Virus record (IMG/VR): IMGVR_UViG_3300010370_003144
Span: 1-23,399 of that record
Reading direction: 5' to 3' (one strand)
Source: a virus
Length of the DNA: 23,399 nt
In this document: piece by piece, positions 7,437 through 14,409 of the stretch
Numbering within the stretch: the first letter of the stretch is position 1
Layout: each line of letters opens with the position of its first letter
Notes under the pieces: generated by a model
Database searches by the model: none
What the model was told of the DNA's origin: nothing
Seen by the model: only the letters and a program-made list of their open reading frames with translations
Program-made: the position numbers and the translations under genes

Positions 7437-8780
7437 ATGTATTTGTCTGAAAATCTACAAAACAAATGGGAAAGCGTTCTGGATCATCCAGATATGCCAA
7501 AGATTGCAGACCCATACCGTAAAGCGGTTACTGCGGTTATTCTTGAGAACCAAGCTCAAGAGATGATGAAAGAAGCTGGTATTCTTAACGAAACTGGTTC
7601 ACCAACTAACTTTGCTGGTACAGGCGGTTTTGGTGGCGGTGCTGCTGCTGCTGGTCCAGTTGCTGGTTTCGATCCAATCCTTATCAGTTTAGTTCGTCGT
7701 TCATTGCCTAATCTGATTGCGTATGACGTTTGCGGCGTTCAGCCAATGACAGGTCCTACAGGTCTGATTTTTGCAATGCGTACACGTTACGCTGGTCAAA
7801 ACGGTACAGAAGCATTCTACAACGAAGCTAACACAGCATTCTCTGGTGCTAACGGCGCAATCGTTGCTTCTTCAATGTCTATCGCTGGTAACACAACAGA
7901 CTATCTGTTTACTGGTAACGCTGCTCCTACAGGTGCAATGTCAACTGGTTCTGCTGAAGCATTGGGTGACGGCGCTGCTGGTAACACATTCCAAGAAATG
8001 GCATTCTCAATTGAGAAGGTTACTGTTACAGCACGTACACGTGCATTGAAAGCAGAATACTCAATGGAACTTGCACAAGACTTGAAAGCAGTTCATGGTC
8101 TTGATGCAGAAACAGAATTGGCTAACATTCTGTCCGCAGAAATTCTTGCTGAAATCAACCGTGAAGTTATCCGTACAATCTACAAGATTGCTAAACCAGG
8201 TTGCCAAGCAGGTACTACAACTGCTGGTGCATTCAACCTAGACACAGACTCAAACGGTCGTTGGATGGTTGAAAAAATCAAAGGTCTTGCATTCCAGATT
8301 GAACGTGAAGCAAACCAAATCGCTAAGACAACTCGTCGTGGTAAAGGTAACATCGTTATCTGCTCTTCAGACGTAGCTTCTGCTCTTGCGATGTCAGGTA
8401 TTCTTGACTACAACTCAGCACTTGCTGGTCAAGTATCATTGACAGTTGACGATACTGGCAATACTTTTGCTGGTACAATCTTCGGTCGTATCAAAGTTTA
8501 CATCGATCCATACTTCCCAACAGGCTCAACATCTGAGTTTGCTGTTGTAGGTTACAAGGGTACTAACGCATACGATGCTGGTATGTTCTACTGCCCATAC
8601 GTTCCTCTACAAATGGTTCGTGCAGTTGATACTGGTACATTCCAGCCAAAGATTGGCTTCAAGACTCGTTACGGTCTAGTTGCTAACCCATTTGCTGAAG
8701 GTACTAGCCAAGGTTTAGGTGCATTGACAACTCAGTCAAACAACTACTACCGCGGATTTAGAATTGCGAATCTGATGTAA
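7437..8780 (+). CDS. 23: Major capsid protein gp23
   Basis: This HK97-fold protein forms the hexamers of the head. The product has 447 residues (T4 gp23 is 521). Typical gp23 segments are visible: 'FDPILISLVRRSLPNLIAYD', 'GVQPMTGPTGLIFAMRTRY', 'MAFSIEKVTVTARTRALKAE', 'YSMELAQDLKAVHGLDAE', 'LANILSAEILAEINREVI', 'DVASALAMSG' and the C-terminal 'YYRGFRIANLM'. An LXE-type gp21 cleavage site is visible at residues 50-52 (LNE), followed by a Gly/Ala-rich stretch; cleavage there would release a propeptide of about 52 residues. A strong AAGGAG (7423-7428) precedes the start. A terminator follows the gene. No separate vertex paralogue (gp24) is present next to it. Confidence 0.97.
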   Translation: MYLSENLQNKWESVLDHPDMPKIADPYRKAVTAVILENQAQEMMKEAGILNETGSPTNFAGTGGFGGGAAAAGPVAGFDPILISLVRRSLPNLIAYDVCGVQPMTGPTGLIFAMRTRYAGQNGTEAFYNEANTAFSGANGAIVASSMSIAGNTTDYLFTGNAAPTGAMSTGSAEALGDGAAGNTFQEMAFSIEKVTVTARTRALKAEYSMELAQDLKAVHGLDAETELANILSAEILAEINREVIRTIYKIAKPGCQAGTTTAGAFNLDTDSNGRWMVEKIKGLAFQIEREANQIAKTTRRGKGNIVICSSDVASALAMSGILDYNSALAGQVSLTVDDTGNTFAGTIFGRIKVYIDPYFPTGSTSEFAVVGYKGTNAYDAGMFYCPYVPLQMVRAVDTGTFQPKIGFKTRYGLVANPFAEGTSQGLGALTTQSNNYYRGFRIANLM

Positions 8781-8785
8781 TTATA

Positions 8786-8808
8786 AAACCACCGCTAAGA
8801 GTGGGTTT
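8786..8808 (+). other. Small imperfect hairpin upstream of the gp23 terminator
   Basis: AAACCAC (8786-8792) can pair with GTGGGTTT (8801-8808) with one bulged G, leaving an 8-base loop. It immediately precedes the strong terminator hairpin. It may stabilise the gp23 mRNA 3' end or simply be chance. Confidence 0.35.
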
Positions 8809-8810
8809 GA

Positions 8811-8839
8811 AGAGACACCTTCGGGTGTCTCTTTTTTTT
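8811..8839 (+). terminator. Strong intrinsic terminator after gp23
   Basis: A perfect 9-bp stem (AGAGACACC, 8811-8819, with GGTGTCTCT, 8824-8832) closes on a UUCG tetraloop and runs into eight T residues (8832-8839). This is a textbook rho-independent terminator that would end the capsid transcript. A new late promoter begins four bases later. Confidence 0.95.
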
Positions 8840-8842
8840 GCT

Positions 8843-8850
8843 TATAAATA
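8843..8850 (+). promoter_or_regulatory. T4-type late promoter abutting the next start codon
   Basis: The sequence is a perfect TATAAATA, four bases after the gp23 terminator. It ends only five bases before the ATG at 8856. T4 late promoters start transcription roughly five to seven bases after the octamer, so the message would begin at or next to the start codon. Confidence 0.78.
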
Positions 8851-8855
8851 CACAT

Positions 8856-9395
8856 ATGTCAGTAGAAAACAGAAACCCAATAAATCCAAATTCGTTACAG
8901 CCGAATAAGTTTACCTTCAATTTTGGTAGGGCTCCGAATTTGCAATATTTTTGCCAGACTATTGCTTTTCCTGGTCTGTCAACATCAGAAATTATTTCTC
9001 CTACTCCTTTGGTTGATTTACCAATACCTGGAGAAAAAGCAATCTATGAGCCTTTGAATATAACTTTTATTGTTGATGCAGAATTGTTAGGATGGTTAGA
9101 GATTCATGATTGGTTGAGGGCACTTACTTTTCCTACAGACTTCAAAGAGTATGCAAATTTAGGAAAACTAAATCCATACACAACAGCTAAAAATAATAGA
9201 CAGCCACAATATTCAGAGGGCGCAATTACTCTCCTTTCAGCGTCAAATAAACCTTATTACCGTTTCAAATTTGTGGATTTATTTCCAATTTCTCTTTCTG
9301 GTTTTGTTCTATCTTCCACAGACTCTCCAGAATCTGTAATTACTTCCGATGTAACATTCAGATATTCCTATTATAATGTAGAAAAACTTTTTTAA
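8856..9395 (+). CDS. Second tail-tube-fold protein (gp19-like paralogue)
   Basis: This 179-residue virion protein shares the layout of the gp19 tube protein encoded at 1629. Corresponding segments are 'PNKFTFNFGRAPNLQYFCQ' with the N-terminal strand, 'IAFPGLSTSEI' with 'AQLPGSTIG', 'YEPLNITFIVDAELLGWLEI' and a following 'HDWLRAL' helix with 'WTVTVLNDEDFLTRS...WMDAL', 'YRFKFVDLFPISL' with 'YKFTGMFPTDI', and 'SDVTFRYSYYNVE' with 'EYSVTFAYQWWE'. It could be a baseplate-proximal tube protein (gp54/gp48-type role) or a neck/tail-completion protein. The start is ATG 8856; an upstream in-frame TTG at 8838 lies inside the terminator T tract and promoter. No Shine-Dalgarno sequence is present. Confidence 0.8.
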   Translation: MSVENRNPINPNSLQPNKFTFNFGRAPNLQYFCQTIAFPGLSTSEIISPTPLVDLPIPGEKAIYEPLNITFIVDAELLGWLEIHDWLRALTFPTDFKEYANLGKLNPYTTAKNNRQPQYSEGAITLLSASNKPYYRFKFVDLFPISLSGFVLSSTDSPESVITSDVTFRYSYYNVEKLF

Positions 9396-9407
9396 TTATG
9401 TTATACT
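9379..9407 (+). promoter_or_regulatory. Sigma70-type extended -10 promoter for uvsY
   Basis: TGT TATACT (9399-9407) is an extended -10 element. TAGAAA (9379-9384), four of six matches to TTGACA, lies 17 bases upstream of the -10 hexamer. Predicted transcription starts near 9414, giving a leader of only about 12 bases. It marks the change from late structural genes to host-polymerase (early or middle) genes. Confidence 0.5.
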
Positions 9408-9418
9408 CCTATTAGGAG
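9406..9418 (+). promoter_or_regulatory. Inverted repeat over the uvsY start point and ribosome site
   Basis: CTCCTA (9406-9411), one T, then TAGGAG (9413-9418) form a perfect 6-bp inverted repeat. It overlaps the end of the -10 hexamer, the predicted +1 and the AGGAGG ribosome site (9414-9419). The one-base centre cannot fold tightly as RNA, so a dimeric protein operator is the more likely reading if it is functional at all. Confidence 0.3.
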
Positions 9419-9425
9419 GTATTCT

Positions 9426-9860
9426 ATGAGCAAACTTGACGAAGTATTACAAATGTGGGCAACGGACTCTATCATTGACAGAACCGAACCAGGTAAAGCA
9501 CTGATTGATATTCCAAAGCTTCATTCAAAATATCTAAACATTCTTTCTTCACATAGACTGTTAGCTAAAGAAGCTGAGTTTCAGTATAACAAATGGCGTA
9601 AATTGAAATGGGAATATTACACTGGTAAACTTGACAGTGAAGAACTTCAAAAACGTGGTTGGGATCCATTTCCATACACCATCAAATCAGAGATCAATAC
9701 ATACTTAGAAGCAGACGAAGATGTCAACAAGTATCTTGCAAGAAAATTGTTGCATGAAGAAATTGTGGAAGTCTGCCAAGCAATCATAAAAGAACTGAAC
9801 AATAGAACATGGGAGCTCCGGTCATTTATTGATTGGGAGAAATTTATTCAAGGTGTTTGA
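9426..9860 (+). CDS. uvsY: UvsY recombination mediator
   Basis: UvsY loads the UvsX recombinase onto gp32-coated single-stranded DNA in phage recombination-dependent replication. The product has 144 residues (T4 UvsY is 137). It is helical and follows the family outline: an N-terminal 'LDEVLQMWATDSIID' helix, 'KLHSKYLNILSSHRLLAKEA' (aligned with the T4 segment around 'YSKWLNKHSSIKKE'), 'KLKWEYYTGKLDSEEL' (T4 has a 'LDYYSG' segment), 'EINTYLEADEDVNK' (T4 'TVLSADKDV'), and a C-terminal 'IIKELNNRTWELRSFIDWEK'. AGGAGG (9414-9419) sits six bases before the ATG. It is followed at once by uvsW, as in cyanophage-type T4-like genomes. Confidence 0.9.
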   Translation: MSKLDEVLQMWATDSIIDRTEPGKALIDIPKLHSKYLNILSSHRLLAKEAEFQYNKWRKLKWEYYTGKLDSEELQKRGWDPFPYTIKSEINTYLEADEDVNKYLARKLLHEEIVEVCQAIIKELNNRTWELRSFIDWEKFIQGV

Positions 9861-11334
9861 TTTAATTTTACGTAAACAGAACGAAGCGTTCATCCGAATT
9901 GATTGTGAGAAGAGTGTTGCTTATGAACTTTCTTCTTACTTTGAATTCTTTGTTCCTGGTTATCAATTCATGCCGGCATTTAAAAATCGTCTTTGGGATG
10001 GAAAAGTACGTTTGTTTGATCTTCGGTCGCATACAATCTATTCTGGATTGTTGCCATACATTGAGAAGTTTTGTAAAGAAAGAGATTATAAGTTTGACGT
10101 TGACTCAGCAATCAATGCAACTGAGAACTTTTCTGCAATAGAAGCTAAAGAGTTTATAGATCGTCTTGAACTGCACAAAACCATTATAACAGAGGGTGCA
10201 AGAGACTATCAAGTAAAAGCATTCATTTCTGCCGTTAGAAACAGAAGAATGTTGTTATTATCACCGACTGGTTCAGGTAAGTCATTGATTTTGTATCTCA
10301 TTCTGAGATATGTGCAGCATAAGAAACACAAAAAAGGTTTATTGATTGTTCCGACAACATCACTTGTTGAACAGATGTACTCCGATTTCGCATCTTACGG
10401 TTACGATTCGGAGAAGTATTGTCATCGTCAATATTCTGGTAAAGACAAGAACACCGATAAGTTTCTTACAATCACTACATGGCAATCAATCTATAAAAAT
10501 TCACCAGAATACTTTGAGCAGTTTGATTTTGTTTTTGGTGATGAAGCACATCAATTCAAAGCAAAGTCTCTGACTACCATTATGTCTGGATTGAAGAATG
10601 CATCTTATAGAATTGGATGTACAGGTACAATTGATGATACACAAACACACAAACTTGTGCTAGAAGGATTGTTTGGACCAGTTTATCAGTCAACAACAAC
10701 TGCTAAACTTATTGAAGATAAGATGTTAGCCGATTTTGGAATCAAGTGTTTGATACTCAAATACTCTGAAGATATCTGCAAACAATCACGTGGTTGGGAC
10801 TATCAAAAAGAAATAGAATACATAGTAAGTAGTAAGGCACGAAATGAATTCATACGTAATCTTGTAATATCATTAGAAGGTAATACACTTGTTTTGTTCA
10901 ATCTTGTAGAGAAGCATGGTAAACAATTATATAAAATTATTAAAGAAAAAACTGATAATCGCCATGTTTTCTTTGTGTATGGTGGAACAGATGTTGAAGT
11001 CCGTGAACAAGTTCGTGAGATTACAGAAAAGCAAAGTGATGCAATTATCGTCGCCTCTTACGGCACTTTTAGTACCGGTGTCAATATACGGAATTTGCAT
11101 AATGTCGTATTTGCTTCTCCGAGCAAATCCAGGGTAAGAAACTTACAGTCAATCGGTAGAGGCTTACGTATCGGAGACAACAAAAAAGAAGCGGTACTCT
11201 TTGATATAGCAGACGATTTTCGTGTAGGTAAACATGTGAATTTTACATTGAAACATTTTGCTGAACGTGTTAAGATATACGATGGAGAAAAGTTCAAATA
11301 CAAATTCTACAACATAGAGGTCAAAAATGCATAA
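9853..11334 (+). CDS. uvsW: UvsW DNA/RNA helicase
   Basis: This superfamily 2 helicase unwinds branched DNA (stalled forks, Holliday junctions) and R-loops, and helps switch T4 replication from origin-dependent to recombination-dependent mode. With the GTG start at 9853 it has 493 residues (T4 about 503). Residues 1-60 match the UvsW N-terminal domain ('RIDCEKS...ELSSYFEFFVPGY', 'WDGKVRLFD'). Walker A SPTGSGKS is at 137-144, DEAH at 230-233, the 'SYRIGCTGTIDD' motif III segment follows, and 'ASYGTFSTGVNIRNLHNVV' and 'SIGRGLRIG' (motif VI) are in the C-terminal lobe. GTG 9853 is chosen over an in-frame TTG at 9829 because T4 UvsW begins at the equivalent point. It overlaps the uvsY end by eight bases. 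Confidence 0.94.
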   Translation: MFDLILRKQNEAFIRIDCEKSVAYELSSYFEFFVPGYQFMPAFKNRLWDGKVRLFDLRSHTIYSGLLPYIEKFCKERDYKFDVDSAINATENFSAIEAKEFIDRLELHKTIITEGARDYQVKAFISAVRNRRMLLLSPTGSGKSLILYLILRYVQHKKHKKGLLIVPTTSLVEQMYSDFASYGYDSEKYCHRQYSGKDKNTDKFLTITTWQSIYKNSPEYFEQFDFVFGDEAHQFKAKSLTTIMSGLKNASYRIGCTGTIDDTQTHKLVLEGLFGPVYQSTTTAKLIEDKMLADFGIKCLILKYSEDICKQSRGWDYQKEIEYIVSSKARNEFIRNLVISLEGNTLVLFNLVEKHGKQLYKIIKEKTDNRHVFFVYGGTDVEVREQVREITEKQSDAIIVASYGTFSTGVNIRNLHNVVFASPSKSRVRNLQSIGRGLRIGDNKKEAVLFDIADDFRVGKHVNFTLKHFAERVKIYDGEKFKYKFYNIEVKNA

Positions 11335-11758
11335 CATAAAACTAATAAGAATGCAGACTGGTGAAGATATTGTGGCTTCTATGCATGAAGAAGAAAATTC
11401 TGATATGATTCAATTGATTGATCCTATGCGTTTGGTGTTTCGTAGAATGCCTACAGGTCAAACAGTAATGATGATGATGCCCTGGTTGCCAGTTGAACTT
11501 ATCAAAGAAAATTCTGCACATGTTTATTCAACAGATATCATTACGATTGTTGAACCCAAAGAATCAATGATTCGGTACTACGATAAAATTGTAGAGAAAG
11601 TCACTGAAGACATGTTGGATGCTGATAACAAGTTAGATCAATTGTTAGAAGAACAAGATGATGATGAAGAATCAAATTACGAACAAGATGATGGCGCTTT
11701 GACAGAAAGTCAACTAGAACAAATTCTCAAAAGCGCAAAAATAAGTAAATTACACTAA
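11327..11758 (+). CDS. Conserved small acidic phage protein, possibly Sm-like fold
   Basis: The function is unknown. The 143-residue product begins 'IKLIRMQTGEDIVASMHEE', followed by 'MIQLIDPMRLVFRRMPTGQ', 'VMMMMPWLPV' and 'VYSTDIITIVEP'. This run of short beta strands, starting with '(I/V)KL...GE(D/E)I(V/I)', resembles small Sm/Hfq-like barrels, which would suggest RNA binding. I offer this as a fold guess only. The second half (from about residue 80) is a charged helix and an acidic stretch ('EEQDDDEESNYEQDDG') that may be flexible. The ATG has AGAGG (11316-11320) upstream and overlaps the uvsW end by eight bases, so it is co-translated with uvsW. It is the last ordinary gene before the sugar island. 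Confidence 0.75.
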   Translation: MHNIKLIRMQTGEDIVASMHEEENSDMIQLIDPMRLVFRRMPTGQTVMMMMPWLPVELIKENSAHVYSTDIITIVEPKESMIRYYDKIVEKVTEDMLDADNKLDQLLEEQDDDEESNYEQDDGALTESQLEQILKSAKISKLH

Positions 11759-11772
11759 GAGATTATTTTATT

Positions 11773-13290
11773 ATGGCAAAAGTGGTGACATTTGTTGTAC
11801 CCAGCAGTGCTGCACAAGCATATCAGGCACTTGCGAATAAGTATTCTGCTATTGAACCTCCAACATGGGCATTGCTTCTTGCTAATGCTGTTCGTGTTGC
11901 TGGTCATGATCCTTGCATCTTAGACTTTGACGCTGAACCAACAAGCGTTGAAGATGCAGCAGAGAAAATCGCAGATACAAAAACTGATATAGCAGTCTTT
12001 GTTCTTTACGGACAAAATCCAAACTCAGGCACCACGATGATGATTGGTGCATCAAAACTAGCAAAACAACTCAAAGCATCACATCCATCAATCAAAACAG
12101 TATTCATTGGCTCACATGCATCTGCATTGCCATATGATGTTATTGGTTTACCTTATGTTGATTTCGTATTCATCAATGAGGGTGTTTATGGTCTGTTAGA
12201 TTTACTACAAACAAACTATGTTGATGAACTGAACAAAGTTCGTGGTCTAGTCTATAAGAAAAATGGTTTTGCTGCGACAGGTGCGCCTGGTGAGATTGTC
12301 CAAACAAAAGATATGGACTATGTGATGCCGGGTTATGCATGGGATTTGTTGCCTAAAGACAAGACTCTGCTTGATAAGTACCGCGCACATTACTGGCATA
12401 GCTATTTCAAAGATGAAGGTCGTACACCATTTGCAGCAATCTCTACATCATTAGGTTGCTCATTCGGATGCAACTTCTGCATGATCAATATCGTCAACAG
12501 AACATCGTATCAACAAGGCGTAGTTTCTTCTGACTCACGTGGTATGCGTTTCTGGTCACCTGAATTGATGCTCAAAGAGTTTGAGTATTTGTGGGAAAAT
12601 GGTGTACGCACAGTTCGTTTGACTGATGAGATGTTTTTTCTAAACAAAAAATATTACGTTCCTATTCTTCAAGGTCTTGTTGATCGTGGAATAAAATTCA
12701 ACTTTTGGGCATATGCACGTGTTGACTCTGTTCGCAAAGATCAACTTGAGTTGTTCAAAAAAGCTGGCGTAAATTGGCTTGCACTTGGTATTGAAGCTGG
12801 TAATCCACAAGTTCGTTTAGAGATTGATAAAGGTCGTTTCAAACAAGTTGATATTCATGATGTAGTTCAAGATATCAAAGATGCCGATATCAATGTGTTG
12901 GGCAATTACATGTTTGGATTTCCAGAAGATACACATGAAACAATGCAAGAAACTTTAGACCTTGCACTTGAGTTGAATTGTGAACATGCAAACTTTTATG
13001 CAGCAATGGCATTACCTGGCAGTCCATTGTACATGGAAGCAGTTAATAATAAATGGGAATTACCACAAACGTTTGATGAGTTTGCATTTCTTTCATATGA
13101 CTGTAAACCACTCAGAACAAAAGCACTAACTGGTGCTGAAGTATTGAAGTTTCGTGACGATGCTTGGCACAAATACTTTTCACATGAACCATTCTTGAAT
13201 CTTGTTGAAAACAAATTTGGAATTGATTCACGTAAAAATATTGAAGAGATGTCCAAGATTAGATTGAAAAGGAAAATTCTAGGTGACTAA
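11773..13290 (+). CDS. Cobalamin-binding-type radical SAM enzyme
   Basis: This 505-residue radical S-adenosylmethionine enzyme has an N-terminal B12-binding-like Rossmann domain (about residues 1-160: 'PPTWALLLANAVRVAGHD', 'IKTVFIGSHASALP', 'DFVFINEGVYGLLDLL'). The radical SAM barrel carries the [4Fe-4S] motif CX3CX2C at Cys229, Cys233 and Cys236 ('LGCSFGCNFCM'). Further barrel signatures are 'VRTVRLTDEMFFLNKKYY', 'FWAYARVDSVRKDQLELFKK', 'VNWLALGIEAGNPQVR' and 'GNYMFGFPEDTHETMQETL'. Family members perform C-methylation, ring contraction, methylthiolation or similar radical chemistry; the substrate here is not known. It heads the six-gene sugar island and its end overlaps the next gene by eight bases, which suggests it acts in the same pathway. 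Only a weak ribosome site (AAGAGA) precedes the ATG. Confidence 0.9.
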   Translation: MAKVVTFVVPSSAAQAYQALANKYSAIEPPTWALLLANAVRVAGHDPCILDFDAEPTSVEDAAEKIADTKTDIAVFVLYGQNPNSGTTMMIGASKLAKQLKASHPSIKTVFIGSHASALPYDVIGLPYVDFVFINEGVYGLLDLLQTNYVDELNKVRGLVYKKNGFAATGAPGEIVQTKDMDYVMPGYAWDLLPKDKTLLDKYRAHYWHSYFKDEGRTPFAAISTSLGCSFGCNFCMINIVNRTSYQQGVVSSDSRGMRFWSPELMLKEFEYLWENGVRTVRLTDEMFFLNKKYYVPILQGLVDRGIKFNFWAYARVDSVRKDQLELFKKAGVNWLALGIEAGNPQVRLEIDKGRFKQVDIHDVVQDIKDADINVLGNYMFGFPEDTHETMQETLDLALELNCEHANFYAAMALPGSPLYMEAVNNKWELPQTFDEFAFLSYDCKPLRTKALTGAEVLKFRDDAWHKYFSHEPFLNLVENKFGIDSRKNIEEMSKIRLKRKILGD

Positions 13291-13882
13291 ACAAGAACTT
13301 ATCGCATTTGAAGATAAGATTGCTGATCATTTCAACAATGGCAGAATTCGTGCGCCAATTCATTTGTACTATGGCAATGAAAATGAAATGATAAAAATCT
13401 TCAAAAACATTCGGTCAATAGATTGGGTGTTCTGTTCATGGCGCTCACATTATCAATGTCTGTTGAAAGGTGTGCCGCCAGATGTTTTAGAAAAAGATAT
13501 TTTGGAAGGCAAGTCAATCTCACTTTGCTATCCACAATACAACATATACTCATCAGCAATTGTTGGTGGCAATATTCCTATTGCAGTAGGAACTGCGATG
13601 GCAATGAAACGTAAAAAGATTGACACGAAGGTGTATTGCTTTGTTGGTGACATGACATCAGAATCTGGCATCTTCATGGAAAACTTCAAGTATTCTATTC
13701 AACATGAACTGCCTATCAAATTTATCGTTGAAGATAATGGTAAATCTGTTTGCACCGATACAAATAAAACTTGGGGTGTATCAGAGTCAACATACAAGCA
13801 CTGTGAACACGAATCCATTTATTACTATGAATATGAAACAAAATATCCACATGCTGGTGCTGGAATGAGGGTACAATTTTGA
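13283..13882 (+). CDS. Thiamine-diphosphate enzyme, E1 alpha-like (cofactor diphosphate-binding) subunit
   Basis: This is a short (199 residues) alpha subunit of the transketolase/2-oxoacid dehydrogenase E1 type. Hallmarks in order: 'WRSHYQCLLKGVPP' (compare E1 alpha 'YREHGHALAKG'), 'AIVGGNIPIAVGTAMAMK', and the ThDP/Mg motif beginning G122-D123 ('FVGDMTSESG') and closing with 'IVEDNGKS' (Asn152). True E1 alpha chains are usually over 320 residues, so this keeps little beyond the PP domain. The start is GTG at 13283, overlapping the radical SAM stop codon. The next gene supplies the pyrimidine-binding half. Such split enzymes in sugar clusters usually move a two-carbon acyl or ketol unit. The donor and acceptor here cannot be read from the sequence. 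Confidence 0.85.
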   Translation: MTKQELIAFEDKIADHFNNGRIRAPIHLYYGNENEMIKIFKNIRSIDWVFCSWRSHYQCLLKGVPPDVLEKDILEGKSISLCYPQYNIYSSAIVGGNIPIAVGTAMAMKRKKIDTKVYCFVGDMTSESGIFMENFKYSIQHELPIKFIVEDNGKSVCTDTNKTWGVSESTYKHCEHESIYYYEYETKYPHAGAGMRVQF

Positions 13883-14409
13883 AATACTTTGACGAACTAA
13901 AACGTGCAATGGAAATGCTTGCTGGTGATCCAAGAGTTATCTTTATGGGTCAAGCAGTAGAGTATGCTGGTACAGCAATGTCTAACACACTAAAAGATGT
14001 TCCTAAAGAAAAATTGTTAGAAATGCCTGTGTTTGAAGATACACAAATGGGTATGACATTGGGTTTAGCACTTTCTGGTTATATTCCTGTGAGCATTTAT
14101 CCACGTTGGAATTTTCTAGCGTGTGCAACAAATCAGTTGGTCAATCATGTAGATAAAATTACGATGATGTCCGATTACAAGCCAAGAATTATCATAAGAA
14201 CTGGCATTGGTTCAGAAAGACCTTTACATCCACAACATCAACATGTCGGTGATTATACAGATGCCTATAGACTTCTTTGCCCAAATATTGATATAATTAG
14301 GTTAGAAGAACCGAGACATGTGTATGATGCATACTGCACAGCGTATTTGAGAAGAGATGGCAAAGCAACCATATTAGTTGAATATGGTGATTATTATAAT
14401 GAAAAATGA
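13879..14409 (+). CDS. Thiamine-diphosphate enzyme, E1 beta-like (pyrimidine-binding) subunit
   Basis: This 176-residue partner of the preceding gene resembles the N-terminal (Pyr) domain of E1 beta/transketolase. 'MPVFEDTQMGMTLGLALSGYIP' holds the Glu expected to activate the ThDP aminopyrimidine ring, and 'PRIIIRTGIGSERPLHPQHQ' matches the E1 beta 'GPQHSQ' region. E1 beta is normally about 320 residues with an added C-terminal domain; that domain is missing or reduced to the last ~30 residues here. The start is TTG at 13879, overlapping the alpha stop (TTGA), with GAGG (13867-13870) eight bases upstream. The stop overlaps the kinase ATG (ATGA). Alpha and beta would form a minimal two-domain ThDP active site at their interface. 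Confidence 0.83.
   Translation: MKYFDELKRAMEMLAGDPRVIFMGQAVEYAGTAMSNTLKDVPKEKLLEMPVFEDTQMGMTLGLALSGYIPVSIYPRWNFLACATNQLVNHVDKITMMSDYKPRIIIRTGIGSERPLHPQHQHVGDYTDAYRLLCPNIDIIRLEEPRHVYDAYCTAYLRRDGKATILVEYGDYYNEK

Noticed and set aside
8838-8855. TTG start for the second tube-like protein
   Set aside because: It lies within the terminator T tract and before the late promoter, so the codons could not be on the transcript made from that promoter.
13879-13882. Possible frameshift joining the E1 alpha-like and beta-like genes into one protein
   Set aside because: TTGA is a normal stop-start overlap with its own GAGG site, no slippery heptamer is obvious, and E1 enzymes are commonly split at this point.
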